Assembly (NCBI GenBank): GCA_003551265.1
Contig: PUMG01000119.1
Coordinates: 1 to 10,269, forward strand
From: Halovenus sp.
GTDB lineage: Archaea; Halobacteriota; Halobacteria; Halobacteriales; Haloarculaceae
Reading direction: 5' to 3'
Length of the DNA stretch: 10,269 bases
Shown here piece by piece: positions 1 through 6,358 of this stretch; the stretch's first letter is position 1, and every line of letters begins with the position of its first letter. The notes beneath the pieces are model-generated. The model searched no databases and was not told where the DNA came from. It saw only the letters and a list, made by a program, of their open reading frames with translations. The position numbers were made by a program, and so were the translations under genes.

Positions 1-621
1 GAGCGTCTCCTCGACGGCCGAAAGCGTCGCCTCGTCGACGAGGTCACACTTGTTGAGCAGGAGCACGTCACAGAACTCGACCTGCTCGACGAGGAGTTCG
101 CCCAGATGCTTGTCGGTCCCGTCGTCGTCGAGTATCTCGTTCGAACGCATCGCCTCGTCGAACTGGTGTGCGTCGACGACCGTTACCGTCGTATCCAGAT
201 GACAGCCTTCCAGCGGTTCGATGCCAGTCTCTTCGTAGAACTCCGTCGGGTCGAGATCAGACTGGTCGAACCCCATCGTCAGCGTCTGTGCGACCGGAAG
301 TGGCTCGGCGACACCGGTCGATTCGACGACCAGCGCGTCGAAGCTCCGTTCGCTCGTCAGCCTGCCCACTGCGTCGAGCAGGTCTCCCCGGAGTTCACAG
401 CAGATACAGCCGTTCGAGAGTTCGACGAGCTCCTCTTCCTCTTCGGTGATGTCCGACGACTCGGCGACGAGTTCCGCGTCGACGTTGACCTCCCCCATGT
501 CGTTGACGAGCACTGCGATGTCTCGCTGCTCGCTCTCGTCGAGAATGTGGTTGAGAACGGTCGTCTTTCCGGCTCCCAGCATGCCGGACAACACAGTCAC
601 TGGCGTCGTGTTCTGTCCCAT
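1..621 (-). CDS. COG0523 family GTPase (CobW/YciC/ZigA-like metallochaperone), 3' end outside window
   Basis: This is a G3E-family P-loop GTPase; members deliver metal ions (cobalt, zinc, iron) to client enzymes or to storage. The 207 visible residues show Walker A GMLGAGKTT (13-21), the family's metal-binding CxCC motif in NGCICC (70-75), ESTGVAEP (100-107) as the Walker B region, and NKCD (190-193) as the guanine-specificity motif. The stretch VNDMGEVNVDAELV (39-52) resembles the NDMSEVNIDA signature that I recall for the zinc-limitation YciC/ZigA branch rather than CobW proper; this is subfamily inference. An acidic run (60-64) precedes the CxCC motif. The ATG at 619-621 lies about 28 bases from an AT-rich TATA-like box, which fits a leaderless transcript. 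The C-terminal CobW domain, usually 100-200 residues, lies beyond base 1. The gene is divergent from the flavoprotein gene. GTPase family is certain; metal identity is not. Confidence 0.93.
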   Translation of the reverse strand, partial: MGQNTTPVTVLSGMLGAGKTTVLNHILDESEQRDIAVLVNDMGEVNVDAELVAESSDITEEEEELVELSNGCICCELRGDLLDAVGRLTSERSFDALVVESTGVAEPLPVAQTLTMGFDQSDLDPTEFYEETGIEPLEGCHLDTTVTVVDAHQFDEAMRSNEILDDDGTDKHLGELLVEQVEFCDVLLLNKCDLVDEATLSAVEETL

Positions 622-639
622 AGATACTATTGTGGGTGC

Positions 640-656
640 TCTATTTAATATAAGTT
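640..656. promoter_or_regulatory. Shared AT-rich TATA-like box between divergent genes
   Basis: TTTAATATAAG at 644-654 reads as a TATA box in both directions. On the minus strand its centre is about 28 bases from the GTPase ATG, a leaderless spacing. On the plus strand it would place the transcript start near 676, downstream of the ATG at 670. That argues that the flavoprotein starts at 703 or 715. Whether one box serves both genes is inference. Confidence 0.5.
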
Positions 657-702
657 ATTATCTTAATCGATGATTTTATTATTTTGTGCCGCTGGAACTC
701 GG

Positions 703-1938
703 ATGACGAAGAAGATGACAGCGAGACAGGTCCGGGATACGGTCGAGTGGCTCGTGGTCGGTGGCGGAATTCACGGGGCGTACATCACCAGAGAACTTCT
801 CGAGGCAGGCGTCCCACAGGAGGATATCGTCGTTGTCGACAGCCACGGAGAGCTGTTGACGTCGTTTCGACAGAAGGCACGGGCCTGTGGCATGGAGACG
901 TTGCGCTCGAACTACGTCCAGCACATCGGTCCGAATCCGTTCGGACTTCAACGCTTCGCCGAGGCTCGGAATCGAGAAGAAGAGCTTGCATCCACCAGAA
1001 ACAGCCAGCCACGACCCACGGTTGCGCTTTTTTTGGACTACGCCGACCACGTTATCGAGCGGTTTGAACTCGATAGAGTGGTGTGCGAGCGGACTGTCAC
1101 CGGCATCGAGCGCGATGGGTCACTCGTCGTGGACACGACAGCTGGCACGATACGGGCAGAGCGAGTCGTTCTCGCGATTGGTCACGGCGGACGCTATCGT
1201 AGGCCACCGTGGGGTCGTAACGTGCCGAGAGTCGAACACGTCTGGGACAACACAGCACATCCGACCGGAACTGTCAACGAGGGGGAGACTGTCTGGGTCA
1301 TCGGTGGGGGAATCACTGCTGGACAGGTCGCTACGACGATAGCGGACTGTGTCGAGCGTGTCACTATCTGTACTCGCCATCCACTCCGGAAAGCGCTCCG
1401 CGAGGCTGACCCGCGCTGGCTCAACTGGAACTACATTGAAGACCAGCTTCACTCGTTGCCTGCTGGTTCCAGCGCACGTCTCGACCGGCTGAAGCGGGCA
1501 CGAAACGATGGGACGATGCCGCCGTATCTCCTGCGTGAACTCGAGAGCTTGTCGAACATAACGGTTCGACAGGACAGCATCGATACCGTGATTCGAGAAC
1601 GGGACGGTCTGCTGGTTGCTCCTCGACAGAGCCGATGCGAGAATGTCGACCGAGTCGTTCTGGCGACCGGGTTCGAACCCATCTTCGAACACCCGTTCGT
1701 CCGCTCGGTCGTCAACTCGCTCTCGCTGGCGTGTGGTCATCGGAACGTTCCGGTTCTTGACGACGAGACGCTCGCGTGGAGAACCGAAACTGGCGAGTGC
1801 TCACCGGTTCTCGTCACGGGTGCGCTTGCCGCAGGAACTGTTGGTCCCTTCGCAGGGAACATTCCGGGGGCACGGCGAGCATCCGAGCGCATCGTTGGCG
1901 AATATGTGACAGGCAATCGACTCAAACGACTTGCCTGA
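703..1938 (+). CDS. FAD/NAD(P)-dependent oxidoreductase (flavin monooxygenase/SidA-like fold)
   Basis: This is a two-dinucleotide-binding-domain flavoprotein of about 411 residues. The N-terminal FAD site is VVGGGIHGAY (18-27), followed by an acidic strand end VVVD. The NAD(P) site is VWVIGGGITAGQ (197-208), and the typical late motif VVLATGFEP is at 318-326. The middle segment with LRSNYVQHIGPNPFGLQRF recalls lysine/ornithine N-hydroxylase and Pyr_redox_3-type monooxygenases, but substrate and reaction cannot be assigned. There is no signal peptide, so it should be cytosolic. The open frame extends up to an ATG at 670, but that codon is only 16 bases after the TATA-like box, so 703 (or 715) is the more likely start. 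The gene is divergent from a COG0523 metallochaperone, and its 3' end faces the IS1341-type element. Flavoprotein class is secure; specific function is unknown. Confidence 0.85.
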   Translation: MTKKMTARQVRDTVEWLVVGGGIHGAYITRELLEAGVPQEDIVVVDSHGELLTSFRQKARACGMETLRSNYVQHIGPNPFGLQRFAEARNREEELASTRNSQPRPTVALFLDYADHVIERFELDRVVCERTVTGIERDGSLVVDTTAGTIRAERVVLAIGHGGRYRRPPWGRNVPRVEHVWDNTAHPTGTVNEGETVWVIGGGITAGQVATTIADCVERVTICTRHPLRKALREADPRWLNWNYIEDQLHSLPAGSSARLDRLKRARNDGTMPPYLLRELESLSNITVRQDSIDTVIRERDGLLVAPRQSRCENVDRVVLATGFEPIFEHPFVRSVVNSLSLACGHRNVPVLDDETLAWRTETGECSPVLVTGALAAGTVGPFAGNIPGARRASERIVGEYVTGNRLKRLA

Positions 1939-1966
1939 TAGCGATTACCGCGGGGGGTTGCGTAAC

Positions 1967-2027
1967 TGTTACACGATTCGGTAACAAATGGTAATGTTTA
2001 GTTGTAGATAGTAGCACCCTACACTAC
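1967..2027. repeat. Two small dyads upstream of the tnpB operon (candidate left-end hairpins)
   Basis: TGTTAC (1967-1972) is repeated inverted as GTAACA (1981-1986) around an 8-base loop. A second, double dyad follows: GTAG at 2004 and 2011 faces CTAC at 2019 and 2024 around the loop CACC. IS200/IS605 ends normally carry subterminal imperfect hairpins recognised by TnpA, so these are candidates for the left end. They could also be an operator for the RHH-like protein encoded just downstream, or the transcript end of the preceding gene. Confidence 0.4.
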
Positions 2028-2035
2028 CAAAAAAA

Positions 2036-2044
2036 TAATATATT
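2036..2044 (+). promoter_or_regulatory. TATA-like box of the tnpB operon
   Basis: TAATATATT is centred about 25 bases before the ATG at 2065, the spacing expected for a leaderless haloarchaeal transcript. It lies inside an AT-rich tract of roughly 35 bases that runs up to the start codon. Confidence 0.5.
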
Positions 2045-2064
2045 ACTAACTAATAACTAACTAT

Positions 2065-2235
2065 ATGGCAGCGAAAGATTCAACCAATGTCAATATTGAA
2101 CTCGAACAGGATGATTTCGAGTTTCTCAAACAGTACAAAGATGAAATGGGCTGGACGTGGGAAGGACTGCTCAAAGCTGGCACACCGTTCCGAGAGTGGA
2201 AACAACAGCGGTATTCCGAGGACAATACAGAATGA
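2065..2235 (+). CDS. Small ribbon-helix-helix-like protein of the tnpB element
   Basis: This 56-residue ORF begins with ATG right after an AT-rich promoter and ends in a TGA that overlaps the tnpB ATG (ATGA at 2232-2235), so the two genes are probably translationally coupled. The layout is a short polar beta-like strand (TNVNIELEQ, 7-15) followed by two amphipathic helices (DDFEFLKQYKDEMG, then TWEGLLKAG). That is the pattern of ribbon-helix-helix DNA-binding proteins. The tail is charged and presumably flexible. Small ORFs of this sort are often seen just before IS1341-type tnpB genes in halophilic archaea. A role as repressor of the element or as TnpB accessory factor is inference from position and fold. 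Codon use matches tnpB. Confidence 0.7.
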   Translation: MAAKDSTNVNIELEQDDFEFLKQYKDEMGWTWEGLLKAGTPFREWKQQRYSEDNTE

Positions 2236-4016
2236 CGCAACTCACCGAACAGTTTCAGATTCCAGACGAGTACCACGACGCCTGTGACCGCCTGACGGTA
2301 CTCGTCCAGAAACACGCACAGCGATTGCTTGTCGAGGAATACTGGCGTGACGAGCATTTTGCCGCGATTAGCGACCACACAGGACAGTCTTACACCTACA
2401 TCCGAGATACCGACCGCGACGACTTTGCAGACGTGGATGAATACGTCTACGACCGATTCAAACGGTGCGTCTATTATCGCGTTACGCACGTTCTTGACGC
2501 TCACGCCGACGAGTTCCAGGCGTTTCAGTTCGTCACCGACACGGTTACCGAGCGCAAGATACGACGCATTGGATGGTACAGACTCCGAAAACGGCTGTAC
2601 GACGAGCAGTCACCATACATCGAGTGGCGCGTCTTGGAATCTGTTGTCGAGCAACTCAACAGCTTCTACGACATACATGGCCGCTTCCCCGAGAGGTACA
2701 CAGAGCTAGTCAAGACGCCCGAACCCAACGGGACACTACCGTATGGGCCGGACAAAGGAGACTACCACATCCACAAACTCGCAATCGAAGGCGGTGACCT
2801 TCGTTTTGTGTTGAACGCACCGGATACGCTTTCGCCGGAGAGCTACCACGACTGGACGAAACACAAGCTTCGCTTCCCAACCCATTCTCGGTTTCAACAA
2901 CTGCTCGATGCCGGAGACCTGAAAGCGCCCACATTGCACGCTTCGGAAAATGGCTACACACTCGACGTGCCTGTGGCCGTGCCCGACCAGGATGTCGAGA
3001 CTGTTGGCGACCGTGTGCTGGCGGTCGATCTGGGCGTGAAAAAACAGGCCACAGCGGTCGTCCTCGACAGCGGCGACGGGACACATGAGCAAGTGACACC
3101 ACCACAATTCATCGACCATCCTGCGAAGAACAAACTGTTCAGATTGAAGACCGACGCCGAAGGTATTAACGACCGTCTTACTGAACTCCGGCGACAGGGG
3201 AAGGCACACACGGACCGGTTCGACCACTTGCTTAGTGAGTATCGCCAGACACGCCAGAAGGAACGTCGCCTTCGTGAACAGATCCAACACGACGTGGCGA
3301 ACCAGCTGGTGTGGCTCGCTGCTGAGAACGGCTGTGAGACGATTGTGTTCGAGTCACTCGGGCAGATTGACTCCGGCGATACAAGCGGGGCAGTCGCGTG
3401 GTCGATCTCGTCGTGGGCACGCGGAGAACTACTGGATAACGTCGTGTACAAGGCTGAGTTGCTCGGGATTGGCTTCGAGACAGTCAATCCGTGGGGAACA
3501 TCGCGCCACTGCCCTCGTTGTGGTGAGCATGGCCGGACGGTGAACGCCCCGAACGACCACAAGGAATGCCGTCACGGCGGGCACTTTCATTGCACGGAGT
3601 GCGGGTATCAATGTGACCGCGACGTGGTCGGAGCAATCAACGTCGGGCGGAAATATCTCTCTCACAGGAAGATGGAGGAGGCGAATCCTGCTGCCTACAT
3701 GGCGACAGGGAATCACGCCAGTGTTCCATCATCCAGAGAGGGTGCCCGTTCTACTGGCGTTCAGTCCGCGACCGACCAACAGGAGACGGCGAGCGGTCGT
3801 CAGACTCGACTCTCTCAGTTCCGTGCCATGCCGCTCACGTCGGACGGGACTGCTTCGGTCTCGACGACGAAGCATGGTGAGAGAGACATGAGTGGACTGC
3901 ATAAAAATCACGGTAGTGACACGGGCTTGCGGTGGCCCAGAGGGAGTGTGACACAATCTGTCCTCGCCAGTACTACTGATTGTGGCCGACCACTACTGAA
4001 TCCTACTGAAAATTAG
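2232..4016 (+). CDS. tnpB: TnpB, RNA-guided RuvC endonuclease of an IS1341-type element
   Basis: TnpB is an omegaRNA-guided DNA nuclease, ancestral to Cas12, that cuts DNA beside a transposon-adjacent motif and helps the element persist. The 594-residue product has an N-terminal recognition part (1-255). RuvC-I is at VLAVDLGVKK with Asp266, RuvC-II at IVFESLGQ with Glu374, and RuvC-III at CDRDVVGAIN with Asp464. A zinc finger has Cys427/Cys430 (CPRC) and Cys454/Cys457 (CTEC). All catalytic and zinc residues are intact, so the enzyme looks active. It is longer than typical TnpB (about 400 residues), both before RuvC-I and by a polar tail of about 120 residues after the last motif. That tail overlaps the likely guide RNA. 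The ATG at 2232 is chosen because it overlaps the stop of the upstream small ORF; the frame could open earlier, at 2157, inside that ORF. No frameshift is seen. Confidence 0.93.
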   Translation: MTQLTEQFQIPDEYHDACDRLTVLVQKHAQRLLVEEYWRDEHFAAISDHTGQSYTYIRDTDRDDFADVDEYVYDRFKRCVYYRVTHVLDAHADEFQAFQFVTDTVTERKIRRIGWYRLRKRLYDEQSPYIEWRVLESVVEQLNSFYDIHGRFPERYTELVKTPEPNGTLPYGPDKGDYHIHKLAIEGGDLRFVLNAPDTLSPESYHDWTKHKLRFPTHSRFQQLLDAGDLKAPTLHASENGYTLDVPVAVPDQDVETVGDRVLAVDLGVKKQATAVVLDSGDGTHEQVTPPQFIDHPAKNKLFRLKTDAEGINDRLTELRRQGKAHTDRFDHLLSEYRQTRQKERRLREQIQHDVANQLVWLAAENGCETIVFESLGQIDSGDTSGAVAWSISSWARGELLDNVVYKAELLGIGFETVNPWGTSRHCPRCGEHGRTVNAPNDHKECRHGGHFHCTECGYQCDRDVVGAINVGRKYLSHRKMEEANPAAYMATGNHASVPSSREGARSTGVQSATDQQETASGRQTRLSQFRAMPLTSDGTASVSTTKHGERDMSGLHKNHGSDTGLRWPRGSVTQSVLASTTDCGRPLLNPTEN

Positions 4017-4030
4017 AACGGTTAATCAGT
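3895..4030 (+). ncRNA. Candidate omegaRNA / sense-overlapping RNA at the tnpB 3' end
   Basis: Active TnpB elements carry their guide-RNA scaffold at the 3' end of tnpB, ending at the element's right end. Sense overlapping RNAs from this place have been reported for IS1341-type genes in Halobacterium. Here the last 120 bases can form small stems: GGGC (3923-3926) with GCCC (3935-3938), and GTGG (3982-3985) with CCAC (3990-3993). They also contain three copies of CTACTGA. The AT-rich CATAAAAATC at about 3900-3909 inside GC-rich coding sequence could be an internal TATA box, placing a start near 3930. Exact ends are not visible; the guide would be flanking sequence just after the right end. Confidence 0.45.
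3973..4009 (+). repeat. Three CTACTGA copies near the right end
   Basis: CTACTGA occurs at 3973-3979, 3993-3999 and 4003-4009, with period 20 then 10 bases. The last two copies share CTACTGAA. They lie in the final codons of tnpB and in the candidate guide-RNA scaffold, so they may be RNA structural or TnpA-recognition signals rather than protein-driven. Confidence 0.6.
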
Positions 4031-4080
4031 CTGAGTGTTCGCCCAGTACTGACGACGAACGGTCACAGGAGTTTCGACCG

Positions 4081-5313
4081 TCAGAGTATCAGCGGAATCA
4101 GCAACACCCCCATGAGTGTCATCCGCCGGGAGCCAAAGCGAGCAGGAATCAGGCCGACGAGTGTACTGAGGAAGAAGACACCGAGTCCGACGACCCCGGT
4201 GAACGCGAGCACAAGCAGACACAGGAACAGGAGGACACCGACCGAGAGCGCAACGTTGTCGACCGACCCAACGAGACCGAGATACCAGTCACCCACAGAG
4301 ACGACGAGGACGAACGCAACGGTTGCGGCGATAGCGACGCTTCCGAGCATGACGGGGAGGTCGTGTGGAACGTTCGTGCTTTCGACGGCGACGAGAACTC
4401 CCGTTCGGGGGTTTCCGAGCGCGACGAGTGCGAAGAGTGCGAACACGGTGTTGCTCGTGCTGACGCCGCTGGTCGCAACGATGAACGCACGGGGACCACG
4501 GTGGGGGATGAACACCATCGCCGCTCCGGCAGCGATTGCAGCCGAAATCCCGGGCAGGTACCCGACGAACGCGCCACAGAGCGTCCCGACGAGAGCGACC
4601 CAGAAGACGAAACTTCGAGAAGTGGTAATTCGGCCATCCGCCTGTGGCGGGACGCCTTCCCCACTCAGCGCTTCGATGAGGATCGGTGCGCCGAACAGAC
4701 CGGCAAACAGCGGCGCGAGCATATCTCCCGCAGGCAAGACGCCGTCTGTCGGAATGTCGAGCGTCAACAGCCCCAGAATGCCGCTACTGGTGAGCGCAAG
4801 TGCGCCGCCGAGACGGGCGAGCATCGTCCGCTCGGTCACGACGAGCAACAGTGAGACGGTTCCGAGAAACAGCGAGAGGTTGGCGGCGATTGTCGGGTAG
4901 GCTCGGTCCATCCCCACAGTGATCGGAATGGCGAGCGGGACGGCGAACGCGACGGCGAGCCCACTCCCGAGAGCGGATAGCCGCAACGCCTCTTTGCCTC
5001 TGCCTTCGAGGACGAGTTTGTGTCCGGGCAGCGCAGTGGGAGCCAGCGCCGGGTCGGGAACCCCGAGCGCCAGCGCGGGAACGATGTCGAGAAATGTGTG
5101 TGTGACGCCCGCTGCGAGCATCGCCGCCCCGACGTACAGCGGCTCAGCCGGGATTGCAGGTGCAAATCCAGCCAGCAACAGCGCGAAGTTGTTCGCGTGC
5201 AGGCCGGGAGTGAGTCCACTCAGGGTTCCGAGCAGGATGCCACCGAAGACGAATCCGAGGGTCACGAGTGTCGTCTCCGGCGTCAATCCAACAGTGACTC
5301 CTCCAGACCCCAT
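4081..5313 (-). CDS. TctA-like membrane permease (COG1784-type archaeal family)
   Basis: This is an integral membrane protein of 410 residues, almost entirely hydrophobic, with roughly ten or more membrane segments. It resembles the large permease subunit of tripartite tricarboxylate transporters. Two glycine/proline-rich re-entrant-loop-like motifs mark the internal repeat: GTLSGLTPGLHANN (29-42) in the first half and GYLPGISAAIAAG (251-263) in the second. In bacteria TctA works with TctB and a periplasmic TctC; neither is present here, as is usual for the shorter archaeal relatives, whose substrate is unknown. The ATG at 5313 is about 29 bases from a TATA-like CTTAAAT, consistent with a leaderless message. 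The gene starts 40 bases after the cheR stop on the same strand and ends 64 bases from the end of the tnpB ORF, which is read towards it. Family is confident; transported molecule is not. Confidence 0.85.
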   Translation of the reverse strand: MGSGGVTVGLTPETTLVTLGFVFGGILLGTLSGLTPGLHANNFALLLAGFAPAIPAEPLYVGAAMLAAGVTHTFLDIVPALALGVPDPALAPTALPGHKLVLEGRGKEALRLSALGSGLAVAFAVPLAIPITVGMDRAYPTIAANLSLFLGTVSLLLVVTERTMLARLGGALALTSSGILGLLTLDIPTDGVLPAGDMLAPLFAGLFGAPILIEALSGEGVPPQADGRITTSRSFVFWVALVGTLCGAFVGYLPGISAAIAAGAAMVFIPHRGPRAFIVATSGVSTSNTVFALFALVALGNPRTGVLVAVESTNVPHDLPVMLGSVAIAATVAFVLVVSVGDWYLGLVGSVDNVALSVGVLLFLCLLVLAFTGVVGLGVFFLSTLVGLIPARFGSRRMTLMGVLLIPLIL

Positions 5314-5338
5314 CCCGTCGAGGTGGTGGCGTCATCGG

Positions 5339-5345
5339 ATTTAAG
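5339..5345 (-). promoter_or_regulatory. TATA-like box of the TctA-like gene
   Basis: Minus-strand CTTAAAT is centred about 29 bases before the ATG at 5313, between the cheR stop and the permease start. It suggests the permease has its own promoter rather than depending on cheR read-through. Confidence 0.4.
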
Positions 5346-5352
5346 TGGACGT

Positions 5353-6162
5353 TCACAGCCGGCGGTAAATCCGATGACGCTTCGAAACTGGTTCGAAGTC
5401 GTCTCGACAGGATACGGGGAGCGTCTCGGTCATTCCGGTCATCAGATACCCTCCCTCGCGCAGTGAGTCACGAACTGTCTCGACGACGGCCGGTTTGTAC
5501 GAGGTATCCATGTATATCAGGAGGTTACGACACAGAACCAGGTCGAACGCGTGTTTCGGCTCCCCGCCGATGAGGTCGTGCTGTTCGAAGCTGACTCTCT
5601 CTTTGACCTTCTCGCGGACCCGAAACACTCCCTCAGTGCAGTCGACATAGCGCGAGGGTTCATCGAGGAAGTCGAGTTCCGAAGCGATGTCGCTCGTGTG
5701 TGTGTTCACGTAGACGCCGGTGCGCGCGGTTTCGAGGACATCTGGATTGATGTCCGTTCCGAGAATCTCGATGCAGTCGGCGTCGACAGCGCCGTCATCG
5801 AGCGCGAGCATCGCGAGTGAGTACGGTTCGCGGCCGTCAGAACACGGCGCACTCCAGACCTGAACCCGGTCGGTGGTGTTCGTGAGCTGTCCCAGAACCG
5901 TTCTGAGTGTCTCCCATGCCTCTGGGTCACGAAAGAATGCAGTCACCGGTATCGACAGCGAGTCGAGCAACTGACGGCGTTCCTGCTCGTCGGATTCGAG
6001 CAGTTGCTGGTACTCGCGGTAGCTGTCGTGGCCGCTTCGGCGCATCCGCGCGGCGATTCGACGGCCGAGGTACGCGTCGTCGTAGAAGTCCGCCTCGAAG
6101 CTCATCTCGCGCTCGAGAGCCGCGAGCAAACTGTTGAACGCTCGTTCGTCGCCTGCAGGCAC
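5353..6162 (-). CDS. cheR: CheR, chemoreceptor glutamate methyltransferase
   Basis: CheR transfers methyl groups from S-adenosylmethionine to receptor glutamates for chemotactic adaptation. The 269-residue product has the usual N-terminal helical CheR domain (about 1-75). The substrate-side motif SIPVTAFFRD (70-79) matches the family's NVTxFFRD. The SAM-binding Rossmann fold shows WSAPCSDGREPYS (103-115), GTDINPDVLE (135-144, with Asp137 likely binding the SAM ribose) and LVLCRNLLIYMD (208-219). Length equals that of ordinary CheR with no TPR extension. The SAM motif has Arg111 where bacterial CheR usually has Glu, perhaps a lineage variant. The start is GTG at 6162, the only in-frame start near the domain, and it lies about 26 bases from a TATA-like ATCTTATC. 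The alternative is ATG at residue 20, which would cut into the domain. It is divergent from the KaiC-like gene. Confidence 0.95.
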   Translation of the reverse strand: MPAGDERAFNSLLAALEREMSFEADFYDDAYLGRRIAARMRRSGHDSYREYQQLLESDEQERRQLLDSLSIPVTAFFRDPEAWETLRTVLGQLTNTTDRVQVWSAPCSDGREPYSLAMLALDDGAVDADCIEILGTDINPDVLETARTGVYVNTHTSDIASELDFLDEPSRYVDCTEGVFRVREKVKERVSFEQHDLIGGEPKHAFDLVLCRNLLIYMDTSYKPAVVETVRDSLREGGYLMTGMTETLPVSCRDDFEPVSKRHRIYRRL

Positions 6163-6184
6163 ATCTGTAGATGAACGCTGGCCT

Positions 6185-6192
6185 GATAAGAT
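6185..6192. promoter_or_regulatory. TATA-like box upstream of cheR, possibly bidirectional
   Basis: GATAAGAT (minus strand ATCTTATC) is centred about 26 bases from the cheR GTG, giving a leaderless start. Read on the plus strand, the same box would start a transcript near 6211-6216, exactly at the left arm of the long hairpin described next. Plus-strand use is inference. Confidence 0.4.
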
Positions 6193-6210
6193 ACCTGCGG
6201 TCGTGAGTGT

Positions 6211-6323
6211 GTATCGGAATTATCGTACGTCATCAGAGAGTTCTCGCTTGTCGTCGTGGCGAGAATCTCTGTACAGGTCCGATACTCTCTGTGTCCACCC
6301 ATGACAAACCGGACACTTTTATT
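6211..6323. other. Long nested hairpin plus terminator-like dyad between cheR and the kaiC-like gene
   Basis: An outer stem pairs GTATCGGA (6211-6218) with TCCGATAC (6278-6285). GTAC (6225-6228) pairs with GTAC (6271-6274). An inner stem pairs AGAGA+TTCTCGC (6235-6239 and 6241-6247, with G6240 bulged) with GCGAGAATCTCT (6259-6270) around an 11-base loop. In total about 24 base pairs are possible in 75 bases. CAGAGAGT (6234-6241) can instead pair with ACTCTCTG (6284-6291), a mutually exclusive fold. GTGTCC (6291-6296) with GGACAC (6311-6316), followed by TTTTATT, looks like an intrinsic terminator. The strand that is transcribed, if any, is unknown. Confidence 0.6.
6317..6323 (+). promoter_or_regulatory. 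TATA-like box of the KaiC-like gene
   Basis: TTTTATT is centred about 33-39 bases before the GTG (6353) and ATG (6359) start candidates, giving a very short leader. The same T-run is also the tail of the terminator-like dyad, so the two readings compete. Confidence 0.4.
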
Positions 6324-6358
6324 GGTAGTCCGCACTATAGCACATTATCACTGTGAAT

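Larger units (their letters stand above)
1960..4030 (+). mobile_element. IS1341-type (IS200/IS605 superfamily, TnpB-only) insertion element
   Basis: The element consists of a small ORF, a tnpB gene and flanking non-coding ends. It sits between two genes that converge on it (stops at 1938 and 4081), and the region just before its first gene is far more AT-rich than the rest of the window. There is no tnpA (Y1 transposase) gene on either strand, which is the definition of the IS1341 type; movement would need a TnpA supplied elsewhere. The boundaries are estimates. IS200/IS605 elements lack terminal inverted repeats and target duplications, so ends cannot be fixed from one copy. Likely left-end signals are the dyads at 1967-1986 and 2004-2027. 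The right end is probably close to the tnpB stop. Confidence 0.75.

Noticed and set aside
106..673. Plus-strand ORFs of up to 180 codons opposite the GTPase gene
   Set aside because: They are antisense shadows of a gene with full CobW/COG0523 motifs; their products match nothing recognisable.
3973..4009. CRISPR-like short repeats
   Set aside because: Three 7-base copies with uneven spacing are far too short for a CRISPR array; better explained as element-end or guide-RNA structure.
1939..4080. A tnpA (Y1 transposase) gene for the element
   Set aside because: No ORF on either strand in this interval carries a HUH or Y1 pattern; only the small ORF and tnpB are supported.
4059..4081. Dyad ACGGTC/GACCGT as an intrinsic terminator between the permease and the element
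   Set aside because: The 6-bp stem overlaps the permease stop codon and no T-run follows on either strand, so terminator function is not supported.
4112..5466. Long plus-strand ORFs (up to 262 codons) opposite the TctA-like gene
   Set aside because: Shadow frames of a high-GC membrane protein gene; the minus-strand frame has the membrane segments and family motifs.
6102..6335. 77-codon minus-strand ORF across the cheR start and the cheR-kaiC gap
   Set aside because: It is out of frame with cheR, crosses the cheR promoter and hairpin, and its product has no domain-like pattern. The CheR frame is clearly the coding one.
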